From Ignavibacteriales bacterium (lineage in GTDB: Bacteria; Bacteroidota; Ignavibacteria; Ignavibacteriales; Melioribacteraceae), in the NCBI GenBank assembly GCA_026390795.1, contig JAPLFG010000003.1:372001-436000 (forward strand): 64,000 bases of DNA, read 5' to 3'. Made by a program: the position numbers and the translations under genes. This document shows positions 26,424 through 35,335 of this stretch, in pieces (position 1 is the stretch's first letter; each line of letters begins with the position of its first letter). A model generated the notes under the pieces. It made no database searches. It was not told the DNA's origin and was given only the letters and a program-made list of their open reading frames with translations.

Positions 26424-26451
26424 TGCCCCGTTTATTCGGGGCATTATTTAA
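26424..26451 (+). terminator. Terminator after rplI
   Basis: TGCCCCG (26424-26430) pairs with CGGGGCA (26437-26443) over a TTTATT loop and is followed by a T-rich but interrupted tract (TTATTTAAT). It is placed between rplI and secD and probably ends the ribosomal operon with partial read-through. Confidence 0.6.
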
Positions 26452-26497
26452 TACTCATAAATTTTACTATTTCAATCACTAAAAATTACATACCAGA

Positions 26498-28399
26498 ATG
26501 AAAGAGCTAAGATTCAGAATCATAATGATTATCGCGGCTATTGCTCTCAGTCTTTACCTCCTCTACCCAACTTATAAAGATTCAATGAATACTAAAGAAG
26601 TTACTTCAAAGTTGGCTTCTTATGAGGCAAAGATTAAAAAGAACGATCCGTCGATCACTCCTACAGAATTAGAAACTAAACTTTCCTCCATCAAAGATAG
26701 TATTCTTGTCAATACACCGGAATACAAATCCGCGAGAGAAAAAAGAATGAAGCTCGGTCTAGATCTTCAGGGCGGAATGTATCTTGTTATGGAAGTGAAT
26801 ACCGCAAAGCTTCTTGAAAAATTAGCTAAAGATCCCGACCAGCAATTCAAACAAATATTAAAAGAATCGGAAGCCGATTCAAAATCTACTGACGAAAATG
26901 TAGTAGCAATTTTTGTCCGTAAGATGAAAGCAAAGAATGTACGGATGAGCAGATACTTCGGCTCAATTCGTGAAAGCGATGATGCAATTGCAAGTAAACT
27001 GGAACAGCAGGAAAACGATGCCGTAACAAGAGCTATTGAAATTATCAGCAATAGAGTAAATCAGTACGGTGTTTCTGAACCGAGTATTCAAAAGCAGGGT
27101 TCCCGCCGGATTGTAATTGAATTACCTGGCATTGCAAGAGAAGAAGAAGCTAAACGGCTACTTCAAGGACAGGCATTGCTGGAATTCAAAATGGTGAAGG
27201 ATGCTAGTTTTGCAATTGCCATCATGAATAAAATTGATGAAACTGTTGCCGGACTGAATAAAATTGACTCATCTAAAAATGTATCCGCTGTAAAAACAGA
27301 TACTACCAAAAAAGATCAAAAACTTACAGAAGAACAGTTTGCAAAGGAACATCCGTTTTTCACTCTTGCCAGACTGATCGATCCTCAAAGAAGTGCCGAT
27401 GCTTATGTTAAAGAAAATGATCGGAATAAAATTGATGCGTTGCTGGAAAATCCTGAAGTTAAAAAAGTAATGCCGGATAATGTTCAATTCATTTATGATG
27501 CAAAACCTTTAAAAGGTAATGACGGAATTGATTATTACAGAATGTATATGGTTAGTAAAGAAGCTGAATTAACGGGCGGAGTAGTAGTTGATGCCCAGGC
27601 TAATATTGACCCATCCACTTCCGCTCCTGAAGTTACAATGCAGATGAACAATGAAGGCGCGCGCGAATGGGCTAGAATTACAGGCGCTAATATCGGTAAA
27701 AGATGCGCTGTTATACTTGACGGTCAAGTTTATACTGCCCCGACAATAGAAGGTAAAATTCCGAGCGGTAGTTCAAGAATTACCGGCTCAGCTAACATGG
27801 AAGAAGCTAAACTTCTTGAGATCGTATTGAAAGCCGGCGCTCTCCCGGCACCAATCGAAACGCTTGAACAAAGAGTTGTTGGACCTTCACTCGGTCAGGA
27901 TTCTATTAATAAAGGATTAAGTTCTACCGTAATTGGTTTCTTTGTAATTGCAGTATTTATGATATTCTATTATAGGAAAGCCGGTATGTTTGCTTCTTTT
28001 GCATTAATGGTAACAATATTATTGCTAGTCGGAGTGTTGGCTGGATTTGGAGCTACACTTACATTACCCGGTATTGCAGGTATAATTTTAACAATGGGTA
28101 TGGCTGTGGATGCAAACGTAATTATTTATGAAAGAATCCGGGAAGAATTAGCCACGGGTAAAACAGTAAAAGCTTCTGTAGACAGCGGTTTTAAAATGTC
28201 TTTCTCAGCAATTTTTGACTCTAACATAACAACATTTTTTACCGCACTAATTCTTTATCAGTTTGGAAGCGGACCAATTCAAGGTTTTGCTTTAACTCTT
28301 ATGATAGGATTGGTTACAAGCTTATTTGCGCAGTTGGTAGTTGTTCGTGTTATTTTCGATTTTATGTTGACAAAAGGTTATAAAATTAACGTCGGTTAA
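26498..28399 (+). CDS. secD: Protein translocase subunit SecD
   Basis: Inner-membrane RND-type subunit that uses proton motive force to help pull proteins through SecYEG. The 633-residue protein has an N-terminal transmembrane helix and a large periplasmic part with the 'LGLDLQGGMYLV' motif and the 'NRVNQYGVSEPSIQKQG' block. A C-terminal bundle of five transmembrane helices from about residue 480 contains 'GMAVDANVIIYERIREE', the family's conserved transmembrane Asp motif. A ~100-residue insert rich in charged residues (around KTDTTKKDQKLTEEQF) lengthens the periplasmic domain. secF follows 21 bases later. Confidence 0.96.
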   Translation: MKELRFRIIMIIAAIALSLYLLYPTYKDSMNTKEVTSKLASYEAKIKKNDPSITPTELETKLSSIKDSILVNTPEYKSAREKRMKLGLDLQGGMYLVMEVNTAKLLEKLAKDPDQQFKQILKESEADSKSTDENVVAIFVRKMKAKNVRMSRYFGSIRESDDAIASKLEQQENDAVTRAIEIISNRVNQYGVSEPSIQKQGSRRIVIELPGIAREEEAKRLLQGQALLEFKMVKDASFAIAIMNKIDETVAGLNKIDSSKNVSAVKTDTTKKDQKLTEEQFAKEHPFFTLARLIDPQRSADAYVKENDRNKIDALLENPEVKKVMPDNVQFIYDAKPLKGNDGIDYYRMYMVSKEAELTGGVVVDAQANIDPSTSAPEVTMQMNNEGAREWARITGANIGKRCAVILDGQVYTAPTIEGKIPSGSSRITGSANMEEAKLLEIVLKAGALPAPIETLEQRVVGPSLGQDSINKGLSSTVIGFFVIAVFMIFYYRKAGMFASFALMVTILLLVGVLAGFGATLTLPGIAGIILTMGMAVDANVIIYERIREELATGKTVKASVDSGFKMSFSAIFDSNITTFFTALILYQFGSGPIQGFALTLMIGLVTSLFAQLVVVRVIFDFMLTKGYKINVG

Positions 28400-28420
28400 A
28401 TTTTAGGAGAAAAATCATAG

Positions 28421-29560
28421 ATGCGACTTTTTGAAAATTTACATATTGATTTCATGGCAAAACGCACGACCTTCTACTTGGTGTCGTCTGCAATTCTCCT
28501 TCTGGGTTTGTTAACTATTGTTTTCAAAGGTGTCGAGTTTGGAATCGATTTCAAAGGCGGTTCGGAGATTGCACTTCAATTCGAAAGACCCGTTGATATC
28601 GAAAAGATGAGAAACGAAGTTGATAAACTTGGAATTGGCAACTTAGAAGTGAAAACATTTGGCGACGCAACTGGCGTTTTGTTAAGAACTGAACTTCAGG
28701 AACTTCCGAAAAACGTTTTAATGAGAGTTAGAACGAGTATTGAATCTGAAATGGCAAAGATTTATCCTGGTGTTGAAAAGAAAATTACGGATTCAACCTC
28801 CACATCAATTACTTATTCACTTCCCGATCCACAGACAGCTATTGTTTTAAATAATAGACTAAACTTAGCCGGGTATCAGAGTGCTCTCGATTCTATGGAG
28901 CCTACTAATACCAAATTAAATGTTCGTCTCGGTATTTCCGATTTAATTAAAGAAAAACTGTCAGAGGTATACGCAGATAACCATTTTAAAGTTGAGAAAG
29001 AAGATAGGGTCGGTCCAAAGGTTGGTAAAGAATTAAAACGAGACGCAGTATTGTCTGTAATTTTGTCTCTTCTCGTGATTCTAATTTACCTTGGTTTCCG
29101 GTTTAAATTCGCATTTGCAATCGGTGCTGTAATTGCGCTCTTTCATGACGTTCTTCTTACGCTTGGTGTCTTTGCGGCTTTATACGGTGTTATTCCGGGT
29201 TTCAATCTGGAAATATCGGTAAGCGTTGTTGCAGCGTTTCTAACTCTTATCGGTTATTCAATTAACGATACTGTAATTGTGTTCGACCGTGTGCGTGAAC
29301 AGATGAAGATTCATAAAACTCTTTCTGTTGAAGAAAATATGAATTACGCAATCAACAGAACAATGAGCAGAACAATTATAACAGTATTAACAACATTACT
29401 AAGTATCACCGTACTTTTAATTTTCGGCGGTGAGGTATTGAGAGGTTTTGCATTTGCTCTGTTTATCGGTATGATCACCGGAACTTATTCATCGGTATTC
29501 GTTGCAAGCGCGTTCGTTCTTGAATATTCTAAACGAACCAAAACAAAAGTTACTTTCTAA
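28421..29560 (+). CDS. secF: Protein translocase subunit SecF
   Basis: Partner of SecD in the accessory translocase. The 379-residue protein has a first transmembrane helix followed by the conserved 'GVEFGIDFKGGSEIAL' segment, a periplasmic domain, and a five-helix bundle containing 'TLIGYSINDTVIVFDRVREQ', the SecF signature. The periplasmic region is longer than in E. coli SecF, matching the extended SecD. The start at 28421 follows a TTTAGGAGAAAAATC site. A strong terminator lies 20 bases past the stop. Confidence 0.96.
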   Translation: MRLFENLHIDFMAKRTTFYLVSSAILLLGLLTIVFKGVEFGIDFKGGSEIALQFERPVDIEKMRNEVDKLGIGNLEVKTFGDATGVLLRTELQELPKNVLMRVRTSIESEMAKIYPGVEKKITDSTSTSITYSLPDPQTAIVLNNRLNLAGYQSALDSMEPTNTKLNVRLGISDLIKEKLSEVYADNHFKVEKEDRVGPKVGKELKRDAVLSVILSLLVILIYLGFRFKFAFAIGAVIALFHDVLLTLGVFAALYGVIPGFNLEISVSVVAAFLTLIGYSINDTVIVFDRVREQMKIHKTLSVEENMNYAINRTMSRTIITVLTTLLSITVLLIFGGEVLRGFAFALFIGMITGTYSSVFVASAFVLEYSKRTKTKVTF

Positions 29561-29580
29561 TTTCCTTTATAGTTTAAAAC

Positions 29581-29609
29581 AAAAAATCCCGCTTTAGGCG
29601 GGATTTTTT
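29581..29609. terminator. Bidirectional terminator between secF and the small membrane protein gene
   Basis: ATCCCGC (29586-29592) pairs with GCGGGAT (29598-29604), flanked by A6 on the left and T6 on the right, so the transcript from either strand ends in a stem plus U-run. It separates two convergent genes. Confidence 0.88.
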
Positions 29610-29629
29610 GTTTTAAACCAGAGAAGGGA

Positions 29630-29722
29630 TATTCCGTCTCAACATTGTTGAATCTCTTTTCATATTGTCTCTAATAGAGACTCACCGCGGCGAGTCTCAA
29701 AAAAGTAACTTAACGTCTCTAC
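29630..29722. repeat. Cluster of short inverted repeats with recurrent GTCTC motif
   Basis: Within ~90 bases there is TCAACATTGTTGA near 29639-29651 (imperfect dyad). GTCTCT...AGAGAC spans about 29668-29681, and a perfect GAGACTC/GAGTCTC stem lies at 29677-29683 and 29692-29698. A further CGTCTC follows near 29713. The stem is followed by A6 on the plus strand, so it is not a standard terminator for either neighbour. It may be the remnant of a small palindromic repeat element. Confidence 0.4.
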
Positions 29723-29725
29723 ATG

Positions 29726-29938
29726 CTACTCTATTTGCTTCTTTGCCCAGAAAGTGTAAAGAGGCTTTATGCCGCATAACAGCCAAAACACCGCGAACCA
29801 CCAGATGCTGATTGTCATTATTTGTGGAAATAGTTTAGCAAGTATAAGCGCCAAAAACATCGTAGAACCAAGTGCAAGCTTCAAATCGACTATGCTAAAC
29901 CTTCTCACTCTCTTATTCATCTTTTCTAAAATTTCCAT
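29726..29938 (-). CDS. Small two-helix membrane protein of unknown function
   Basis: A 70-residue protein with two predicted transmembrane helices (LALGSTMFLALILAKLFP and ISIWWFAVFWLLCGIKPLY) and a basic N-terminus. I accept it as a real gene because an almost ideal AAGGAGGTG ribosome-binding site (29946-29954 on the minus strand) lies 7 bases before the ATG, while the overlapping plus-strand frame has none. No family is recognised. It is 157 bases downstream of the CLC channel gene on the same strand and could be co-transcribed with it. Confidence 0.65.
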   Translation of the reverse strand: MEILEKMNKRVRRFSIVDLKLALGSTMFLALILAKLFPQIMTISIWWFAVFWLLCGIKPLYTFWAKKQIE

Positions 29939-30095
29939 TTTTTGTCACCTCCTTCAACTAAATCATTCCAAGTAGTGACACGCAACTGCCTACCTCTTTA
30001 CTGCTGCTACATATCTCTACTAATCACAAATCGCTAACCATTTTATTTAATCTTGGAGAAAATAGTGGTATATAATACAAAGATATTACCTGTTA

Positions 30096-31898
30096 TTATA
30101 TCGATTCTTTCTGCTGCTTTGCCCACACAGATAAATATTTGTTAAATATAGTTGATTTAGATATAAAGCCGACATATTCATCATTGTTTGTAACAGCTAA
30201 ATTCCACAATTGTGTTTCTTCAAATATCTCGATGACTCTGTTGATATCTTCATTGAGATCGATAGCGTTAAAGTTAGAAACCATAATATCGGTCACAAGA
30301 ATTATATCATATGCTTCATAATCAAGCATGATCTCCCGGATATCATCAAGAGTGATAACACCAATCAATTTTTTTTCGTCATCTACAACCGGAAATAAAT
30401 TTCTTTTTGTAAGAGGTATTTTTTCAACTAAGTCTCTTAAGGTCATTCCCGGTTTTATAATAATAAAATCGCTCTCAACTAAATCGCTTACACTCATTTG
30501 CTGTATAAAATACTTCTCCTTCTCGGATCTGAACTTTATCCCTTTTTTTGCCAATGAGGTCGTATAAATCGAATGGGGATGAAAATGTTTTGAAATAAAA
30601 AAGGATAATGCCGTAACAATCATTAAAGGAACAATTAAAGTATAACCTCCTGTAATCTCTGCAATCAAAAAGATTCCTGTTAAAGGCGCATGTAATACTC
30701 CGCATAGAACACCGGCCATTCCTACAACAATGAAATTTTGGCTGTTTAGTTCTGCAACGCCAAAATATCTCAATGAGTGAGCAAGAAAAAAGCCTGTTAA
30801 TGCGCCGATAAAAAGAGAAGGCGCAAATATTCCGCCGTTTCCGCCGGAACTGATTGTTAAAGATGTGGCTATCACTTTTGTAAAAATCATCAGAGCTACA
30901 AAAACAATTAACGATAAATCTTTGTTAATGAATTCATTAAAGAGACTATTTTCTAATAGACTAAAATGATTTCCTGAAAGTAATTTTATAACGCTTGTAT
31001 AACCTTCACCAAAAAGCGGAGGGAATAAAAATATTAATCCGCATAATAATAAACCTCCTATAACGGCTTTAGCATAATGTTTTTGAAATTTTTCCAGGCG
31101 AGCTTCCATCAAAAAAGAGGTTTTAATTATATACAAAGAAATTAATCCGCAAAGAATTCCCAGCATTATATAATATGGGATTGCGTACAGTTGCCACCCT
31201 TCAGTAACTAAATAAAACAACTGTCCACTATAAAGAAATTTAGAAAGAACAGCCGAAGATGCAGATGCGATCAAGAGAGGAATGAATGATGAGACTGTTA
31301 TTTCAGGTAGTAAAACTTCGAATGCAAAAATAACTCCGGCAATTGGACTGTTAAATATTGCCGATATACCGGCAGCAGATCCGCATGCCAGCAGTAAAGT
31401 TCTTGTTTGATAGTTTAGTTTAAAACTCTTTGCAAAATTGGATCCTATAGCTGCACCTATTATAACTATCGGCGCTTCGAGTCCTGCCGAACCACCCATT
31501 CCAATTGTAACCCCGCTTGTTAGTAAATGAGAGATTGTATCACGGCGTGGAATGTCAGATTTACGTCTGATTATAATATATATGATGTGACTTAATCCTT
31601 TGGCGATTTTTCCTCCGAATAAAAGATCTACAATCAATACGGAGAGTAGAATTCCTATTAAGGGGGTAAACGGCAAAAGGATTTTTAAACCAAGCTCATC
31701 AAGCAAGATTCTTGGCTCCTGCTGAAAGAAATGAACCAGCTTTTTAAGAATTACGGCAGCTAAGCCGGATAGAATACCAACCAGCACACTTCCAAGGACA
31801 ATAAAGGTTTTAAATTCTATTTTCGTTTTTAATAAAAAGGTAATTCTGTTTATCGTTTTTTTTATATAGATCAAGATAAGTTTTGCAAATCGTGTCAA
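30096..31898 (-). CDS. CLC-type chloride channel/transporter with C-terminal CBS pair
   Basis: Integral membrane protein of the CLC family (600 residues): about ten or more hydrophobic helices in residues 30-430, then a cytoplasmic pair of CBS domains at about 460-590. The selectivity motif 'GSAGLEAP' at 136-143 contains the gating glutamate E141, and 'GGIFAPSLFIGA' is the second anion-binding motif. CBS domains usually sense adenine nucleotides. Sequence does not settle whether it is a proton/chloride exchanger or a channel. The start is TTG at 31898, with an AAGGGA site upstream; no ATG is available before the first helix. Confidence 0.9.
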   Translation of the reverse strand: MTRFAKLILIYIKKTINRITFLLKTKIEFKTFIVLGSVLVGILSGLAAVILKKLVHFFQQEPRILLDELGLKILLPFTPLIGILLSVLIVDLLFGGKIAKGLSHIIYIIIRRKSDIPRRDTISHLLTSGVTIGMGGSAGLEAPIVIIGAAIGSNFAKSFKLNYQTRTLLLACGSAAGISAIFNSPIAGVIFAFEVLLPEITVSSFIPLLIASASSAVLSKFLYSGQLFYLVTEGWQLYAIPYYIMLGILCGLISLYIIKTSFLMEARLEKFQKHYAKAVIGGLLLCGLIFLFPPLFGEGYTSVIKLLSGNHFSLLENSLFNEFINKDLSLIVFVALMIFTKVIATSLTISSGGNGGIFAPSLFIGALTGFFLAHSLRYFGVAELNSQNFIVVGMAGVLCGVLHAPLTGIFLIAEITGGYTLIVPLMIVTALSFFISKHFHPHSIYTTSLAKKGIKFRSEKEKYFIQQMSVSDLVESDFIIIKPGMTLRDLVEKIPLTKRNLFPVVDDEKKLIGVITLDDIREIMLDYEAYDIILVTDIMVSNFNAIDLNEDINRVIEIFEETQLWNLAVTNNDEYVGFISKSTIFNKYLSVWAKQQKESI

Positions 31899-32140
31899 TT
31901 AAAAATCCCTTTTCTTATAAAAATATTTACTAATCTTTAGAACATTCAGGCTGATTTCGCGACGGTTGTTAATATCTTTTCTTTGTTTATTCTTCATTTT
32001 GGATAGAACATAAGAAAATCTGTAACTAAAATCTCACCTTGTATTTATAACTTATGAATTACTTAATAAGATTTTTTGAAATGCAGAACTGACAAGATTT
32101 TCGCAGAGATGATATGGAATATCGTCTTTCCAATTTACAA

Positions 32141-32183
32141 TTAAAAAACCTCTCTAAAGGCGGGGGATTCCCTCAGAGAGGTT
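32141..32183 (-). terminator. Minus-strand terminator after the TlpA-like gene
   Basis: A perfect nine-pair stem (AACCTCTCT at 32147-32155 with AGAGAGGTT at 32175-32183) is followed on the minus strand by a T6 tract. The 19-base loop is unusually large for a terminator. It lies about 70 bases downstream of the stop at 32250. Confidence 0.7.
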
Positions 32184-32193
32184 CTATGAGAAA

Positions 32194-32243
32194 AGGTTAA
32201 CCAATCATCGAAAGATTCATTTACTAGCTCTTTTGGTTAACCT
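32194..32243. repeat. Inverted repeat AGGTTAACCA / TGGTTAACCT
   Basis: Two ten-base arms at 32194-32203 and 32234-32243 are exact reverse complements separated by 30 bases. Each arm contains the palindrome GGTTAACC. The element sits directly after a stop codon and next to the terminator. It could be a transcript-stabilising hairpin or a protein-binding site. Confidence 0.5.
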
Positions 32244-32249
32244 GCAAAA

Positions 32250-33899
32250 TTATTTCAGCAATTCAACTAAATGTTTTTCCAATCCTTCACCTAGCAATTC
32301 ATTACCTACTGCTATAATGATTCCTTCCGAATTGACAAGGACTGGTTTTGGAATTGAGTGAAGTTCGAAATAGTTACCGACTTCACTGCCAACTTTAAAA
32401 TTTTCCTGACCAAGAAAGGCATGATGCCATGGCATTGCCCATTTTATCTTTCTATATTTTTCTACATCTTTCGGTGCCGCATCAAGAGATACGCTAAGTA
32501 TTTCGAAATTCCTGTTCTTATATTTTTCATATACTTGATGAACATTAGGTAATTCAGCACAGCACGGCACACACCAGACCGCCCAAAAATCAATCAAATA
32601 ATTTTTACCTTTAAAATCATTGTTAGTATAAACTTTCCGGGAACTGTCGATGCAAGTAAATTCGAACTCAATCATCGGTTTCCCGGCGACTATTTTTTCT
32701 GGAGGTTTATTTGATTTTGCCAGCTTTGCAGCATAAAAATCCGGATAATTATTTTGAAGTCGATTATAGAATTCGTCAGCGAGAATCGTGTTTTTGTTTT
32801 TCAGTTCAATATCATATGCGGAATTCAGAAAAAATGACTGGAACTCCTTGCTCGGATTTTTGGCAAGAATATCTTCGACATATTTTTTGTTCTCTGCATA
32901 ACCTCCGTTCATTACTACGGCTTCGTATAAATTGCTGCTGCACCGCATGCTGAATAATTCATAATCGGGAGAAAGTTCAGTTAGAGCTTTCTTAATTAGC
33001 GCCGGTTCAACTTTATAATTTGTACTAATAAGATTTATATAACTGATGAACAGCATTTGACGAACATACTTATTCTTTTCAGTTCCCAAGCTCTTTTTTA
33101 TTTGAGCAACAATTGGATTCCAGTCATAATTATTTGGTTTGCTCTTATAACTATTAATTAAAGCTTTGTTAAATTCATCACTGAGCAGTGCAATTTTTGC
33201 CGTATAGGATTGGGGATTTTCGAATTTAATATAAGGATCCGAATTTTCATGCGGGAGTTTTGCCGGATCAAAAACAATTGTTTTAATCCCTTTTTTCACA
33301 TCTACCACCGTGGCATAATTAGCCATTCCTCTAATTTCTGTTTCGTCTTGTTCAGTCCCCGTCAAAAGTGCCCCGCTTCCCTTAATGTAACCAATAATGC
33401 CATACTTTAATTTTCTATCCTCATTAATATTAATATCCGCTGAGAATGTTCCGTCTTCATTTTTTTTCATCAAAATAAAATCGGAGTTCCATGAAAACTT
33501 GTTAAAATCGCCAACCAATTTAAGCTCATTCACATTATCTGACCATTGATAAAGAACAAGCCGAACATCAAGTTTTACTTTTGAAGGCTTTTCAACAAAA
33601 ATTAAAACCGACTGGCCTTCATGTTTATCGCCTATGAACGAAAGAGAAAGCATTCCCTTTCGATCAGTTATTATTTTAAATGATCCGTCACTCTCAACTT
33701 TAACCGGATCCAATTTAATTCCTGTAAGAATCATTGAAGTGATATTCTCAGGTAATAGCGTAACATGCGCTGTCTGAATGGGTTTATCATTATATCCAAG
33801 AAGTTTACCATAAATTACTGTTTTATCAGAATCGTCTGCTGCTTGGGTCGAGGATAGTATTATTAGTAAACAGAATATATTTAAAAATATGCGCTTCAT
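32250..33899 (-). CDS. Extracytoplasmic TlpA-like thioredoxin protein with long N-terminal region
   Basis: Exported 549-residue protein: signal peptide (IFLNIFCLLIILSSTQA), about 370 residues of beta-rich then helical sequence, and a C-terminal TlpA/ResA-type thioredoxin domain from ~400. The redox motif WCVPC at 442-446 is directly followed by a third Cys (C447), and a 'SIPKPVLV' cis-Pro segment is present. The N-terminal part contains a segment resembling carbohydrate-binding E-set domains ('LVGDFNKFSWNSDFILM'). It probably reduces or isomerises disulfides in the periplasm. An AAGGAAAG site supports the ATG. It follows a second TlpA gene on the same strand, each with its own terminator. Confidence 0.82.
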   Translation of the reverse strand: MKRIFLNIFCLLIILSSTQAADDSDKTVIYGKLLGYNDKPIQTAHVTLLPENITSMILTGIKLDPVKVESDGSFKIITDRKGMLSLSFIGDKHEGQSVLIFVEKPSKVKLDVRLVLYQWSDNVNELKLVGDFNKFSWNSDFILMKKNEDGTFSADININEDRKLKYGIIGYIKGSGALLTGTEQDETEIRGMANYATVVDVKKGIKTIVFDPAKLPHENSDPYIKFENPQSYTAKIALLSDEFNKALINSYKSKPNNYDWNPIVAQIKKSLGTEKNKYVRQMLFISYINLISTNYKVEPALIKKALTELSPDYELFSMRCSSNLYEAVVMNGGYAENKKYVEDILAKNPSKEFQSFFLNSAYDIELKNKNTILADEFYNRLQNNYPDFYAAKLAKSNKPPEKIVAGKPMIEFEFTCIDSSRKVYTNNDFKGKNYLIDFWAVWCVPCCAELPNVHQVYEKYKNRNFEILSVSLDAAPKDVEKYRKIKWAMPWHHAFLGQENFKVGSEVGNYFELHSIPKPVLVNSEGIIIAVGNELLGEGLEKHLVELLK

Positions 33900-33970
33900 A
33901 ATCTTTCCTTTTCATAAATAGTGCTAAAGAATTCATAATCATCATTAATACTCAACAAAAATTGAATCTG

Positions 33971-34016
33971 TAAAAAAACTCTCCAAAGATGGCTAATGGT
34001 TGATCTCTGGAGAGTT
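33971..34016 (-). terminator. Minus-strand terminator after the second TlpA-like gene
   Basis: AACTCTCCA (33977-33985) pairs perfectly with TGGAGAGTT (34008-34016), and the minus strand continues into a T-run. The 22-base loop mirrors the large loop of the terminator at 32147-32183. It lies ~125 bases past the stop of the gene ending at 34142. Confidence 0.68.
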
Positions 34017-34141
34017 AGGAGTGTACGAGAACATTGGAAATATTTTATAAATATCAAAGATCTCGCAAAAGTGTGAACAATCAATTTTGTCGGGAAATTA
34101 TACCCAGTAACCAACTAAATTCCAATTACTACTTTAGAGAT

Positions 34142-35314
34142 TTATAGAATCTCTTTGATCTTTTCCTCGAGTTCTTTGTCGTGCAGGTTCTTTGCGACAA
34201 TTAAACCGTTTTTATCAATTAGTAAAGTTGTGGGCAGAAAATGTATACTGTAAAGCGTTGCGATCTCCGCTGGTCTATATTGAATTGGGAATCGATCTAC
34301 AACATTTTTCCATGGAATACTATTTTGCTGAATACATTTCTTCCATGCATCAATTTTCGAATCATTTGATACTCCCAATATTTCAAAACCCTTGTCTCTA
34401 TATTGATTATATAAAATTTTCATCGATGGTATTGATGCAACGCAAGGTATACACCATGAAGCCCAGAAATCAATTAAAACAACCTTCCCTTTCAAAGAAG
34501 ATAAACTAAGATCTTTTCCATCCACATCTGTTAATGTAAAATCCGGTGCATGTTTTCCGGGCTGAATCCTTAGCAAGGAGGCTAATTCTTCTGAATTCTT
34601 TTTATATGATAATGACTGTTTAACGTCATCGGTAAAATTATTCATTACGCTTGCTAAATTTTCAATCGGTCCGTATGAATCATTAATTGCGAATGATAGA
34701 GAGAAGCAAGCCGCGAATGAATTGTTATGTTCTTTAGCAAAATCCCAAGTGAACTGGTTAGAATTCTTAGTGTATTCTTCTCGAATATCAGAAACTTTTT
34801 CTTCTTGCTTCTTTTTCTCTTCCGGATCTTTCATGGCACTCATTTTTTTGTACTCTCGATTAAGATCGGAAGAAAGAATTTTCATTTTCTCATTAAACAG
34901 GTTGTATATATTCTGTTCAGAAGAACCCTTTACAACTGGTACTAACTCTTTTGGAGAATTTTCTGAAACTCGTGCGGTGTCAAGTTCAACTTCAACAGTT
35001 CCGGGCATAAGCCAAAAACTTGAATAATGATTTGATTGCGGTACCATCAATCTGGCAAGAATAGGTGTGGCGATACTCCCTTTGAAACTGAATTTACCAT
35101 TTTTAATTATTGTTGTACCAAGGCTATCCGAAGTTCTTAATTCAGGCACACCTATTAAAACTATCTTTTTACCATTTAATCCAACAGCTCTTCCCTTTAA
35201 TTCAAATTGACCGTTTGCGAATGAATATTTTGACGTTAATAAAATAAGTAGAGCCGCATAAAGCACGACTCTACTAAAATTGTTTATAACAGGTTTAGCT
35301 TTATTTAATTTCAT
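34142..35314 (-). CDS. Extracytoplasmic TlpA-like disulfide reductase with DUF4369-type N-terminus
   Basis: Exported 390-residue protein. After a hydrophobic N-terminal signal or anchor (VVLYAALLILLTSKYSFA), residues ~35-130 resemble the DUF4369 beta domain ('FELKGRAVGLNGKKIVLIGV', 'IIKNGKFSFKGSI'). A charged coiled-coil region (~140-190) follows, then a TlpA thioredoxin domain from ~255 with WCIPC at 287-291 and the cis-Pro motif 'FLPTTLLID'. This architecture is widespread in Bacteroidota and often encoded beside TonB-dependent receptors, as here, 21 bases after the receptor gene. The likely function is a periplasmic thiol-disulfide reductant. An AAAGGGAAAAC site precedes the ATG. Confidence 0.88.
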   Translation of the reverse strand: MKLNKAKPVINNFSRVVLYAALLILLTSKYSFANGQFELKGRAVGLNGKKIVLIGVPELRTSDSLGTTIIKNGKFSFKGSIATPILARLMVPQSNHYSSFWLMPGTVEVELDTARVSENSPKELVPVVKGSSEQNIYNLFNEKMKILSSDLNREYKKMSAMKDPEEKKKQEEKVSDIREEYTKNSNQFTWDFAKEHNNSFAACFSLSFAINDSYGPIENLASVMNNFTDDVKQSLSYKKNSEELASLLRIQPGKHAPDFTLTDVDGKDLSLSSLKGKVVLIDFWASWCIPCVASIPSMKILYNQYRDKGFEILGVSNDSKIDAWKKCIQQNSIPWKNVVDRFPIQYRPAEIATLYSIHFLPTTLLIDKNGLIVAKNLHDKELEEKIKEIL

Positions 35315-35335
35315 GTTTTCCCTTTATTATTAATT

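Larger units (their letters stand above)
31899..32249. other. Intergenic region between the CLC gene and the first TlpA-like gene
   Basis: This 351-base stretch holds no supportable gene. Near its right end are the minus-strand terminator (32147-32183) and an inverted repeat (32194-32243), both serving the gene that ends at 32250. The remaining AT-rich part presumably carries the promoter of the CLC gene, but I could not identify a convincing one. Confidence 0.6.

Noticed and set aside
29769-29975. Plus-strand open frame over the small membrane protein gene
   Set aside because: The minus-strand gene has a near-ideal ribosome-binding site and a sensible two-helix product. The plus-strand frame has neither.
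33896-34114. Short minus-strand open frame between the two TlpA-like genes
   Set aside because: It runs across a terminator stem, has no ribosome-binding site and no recognisable product.
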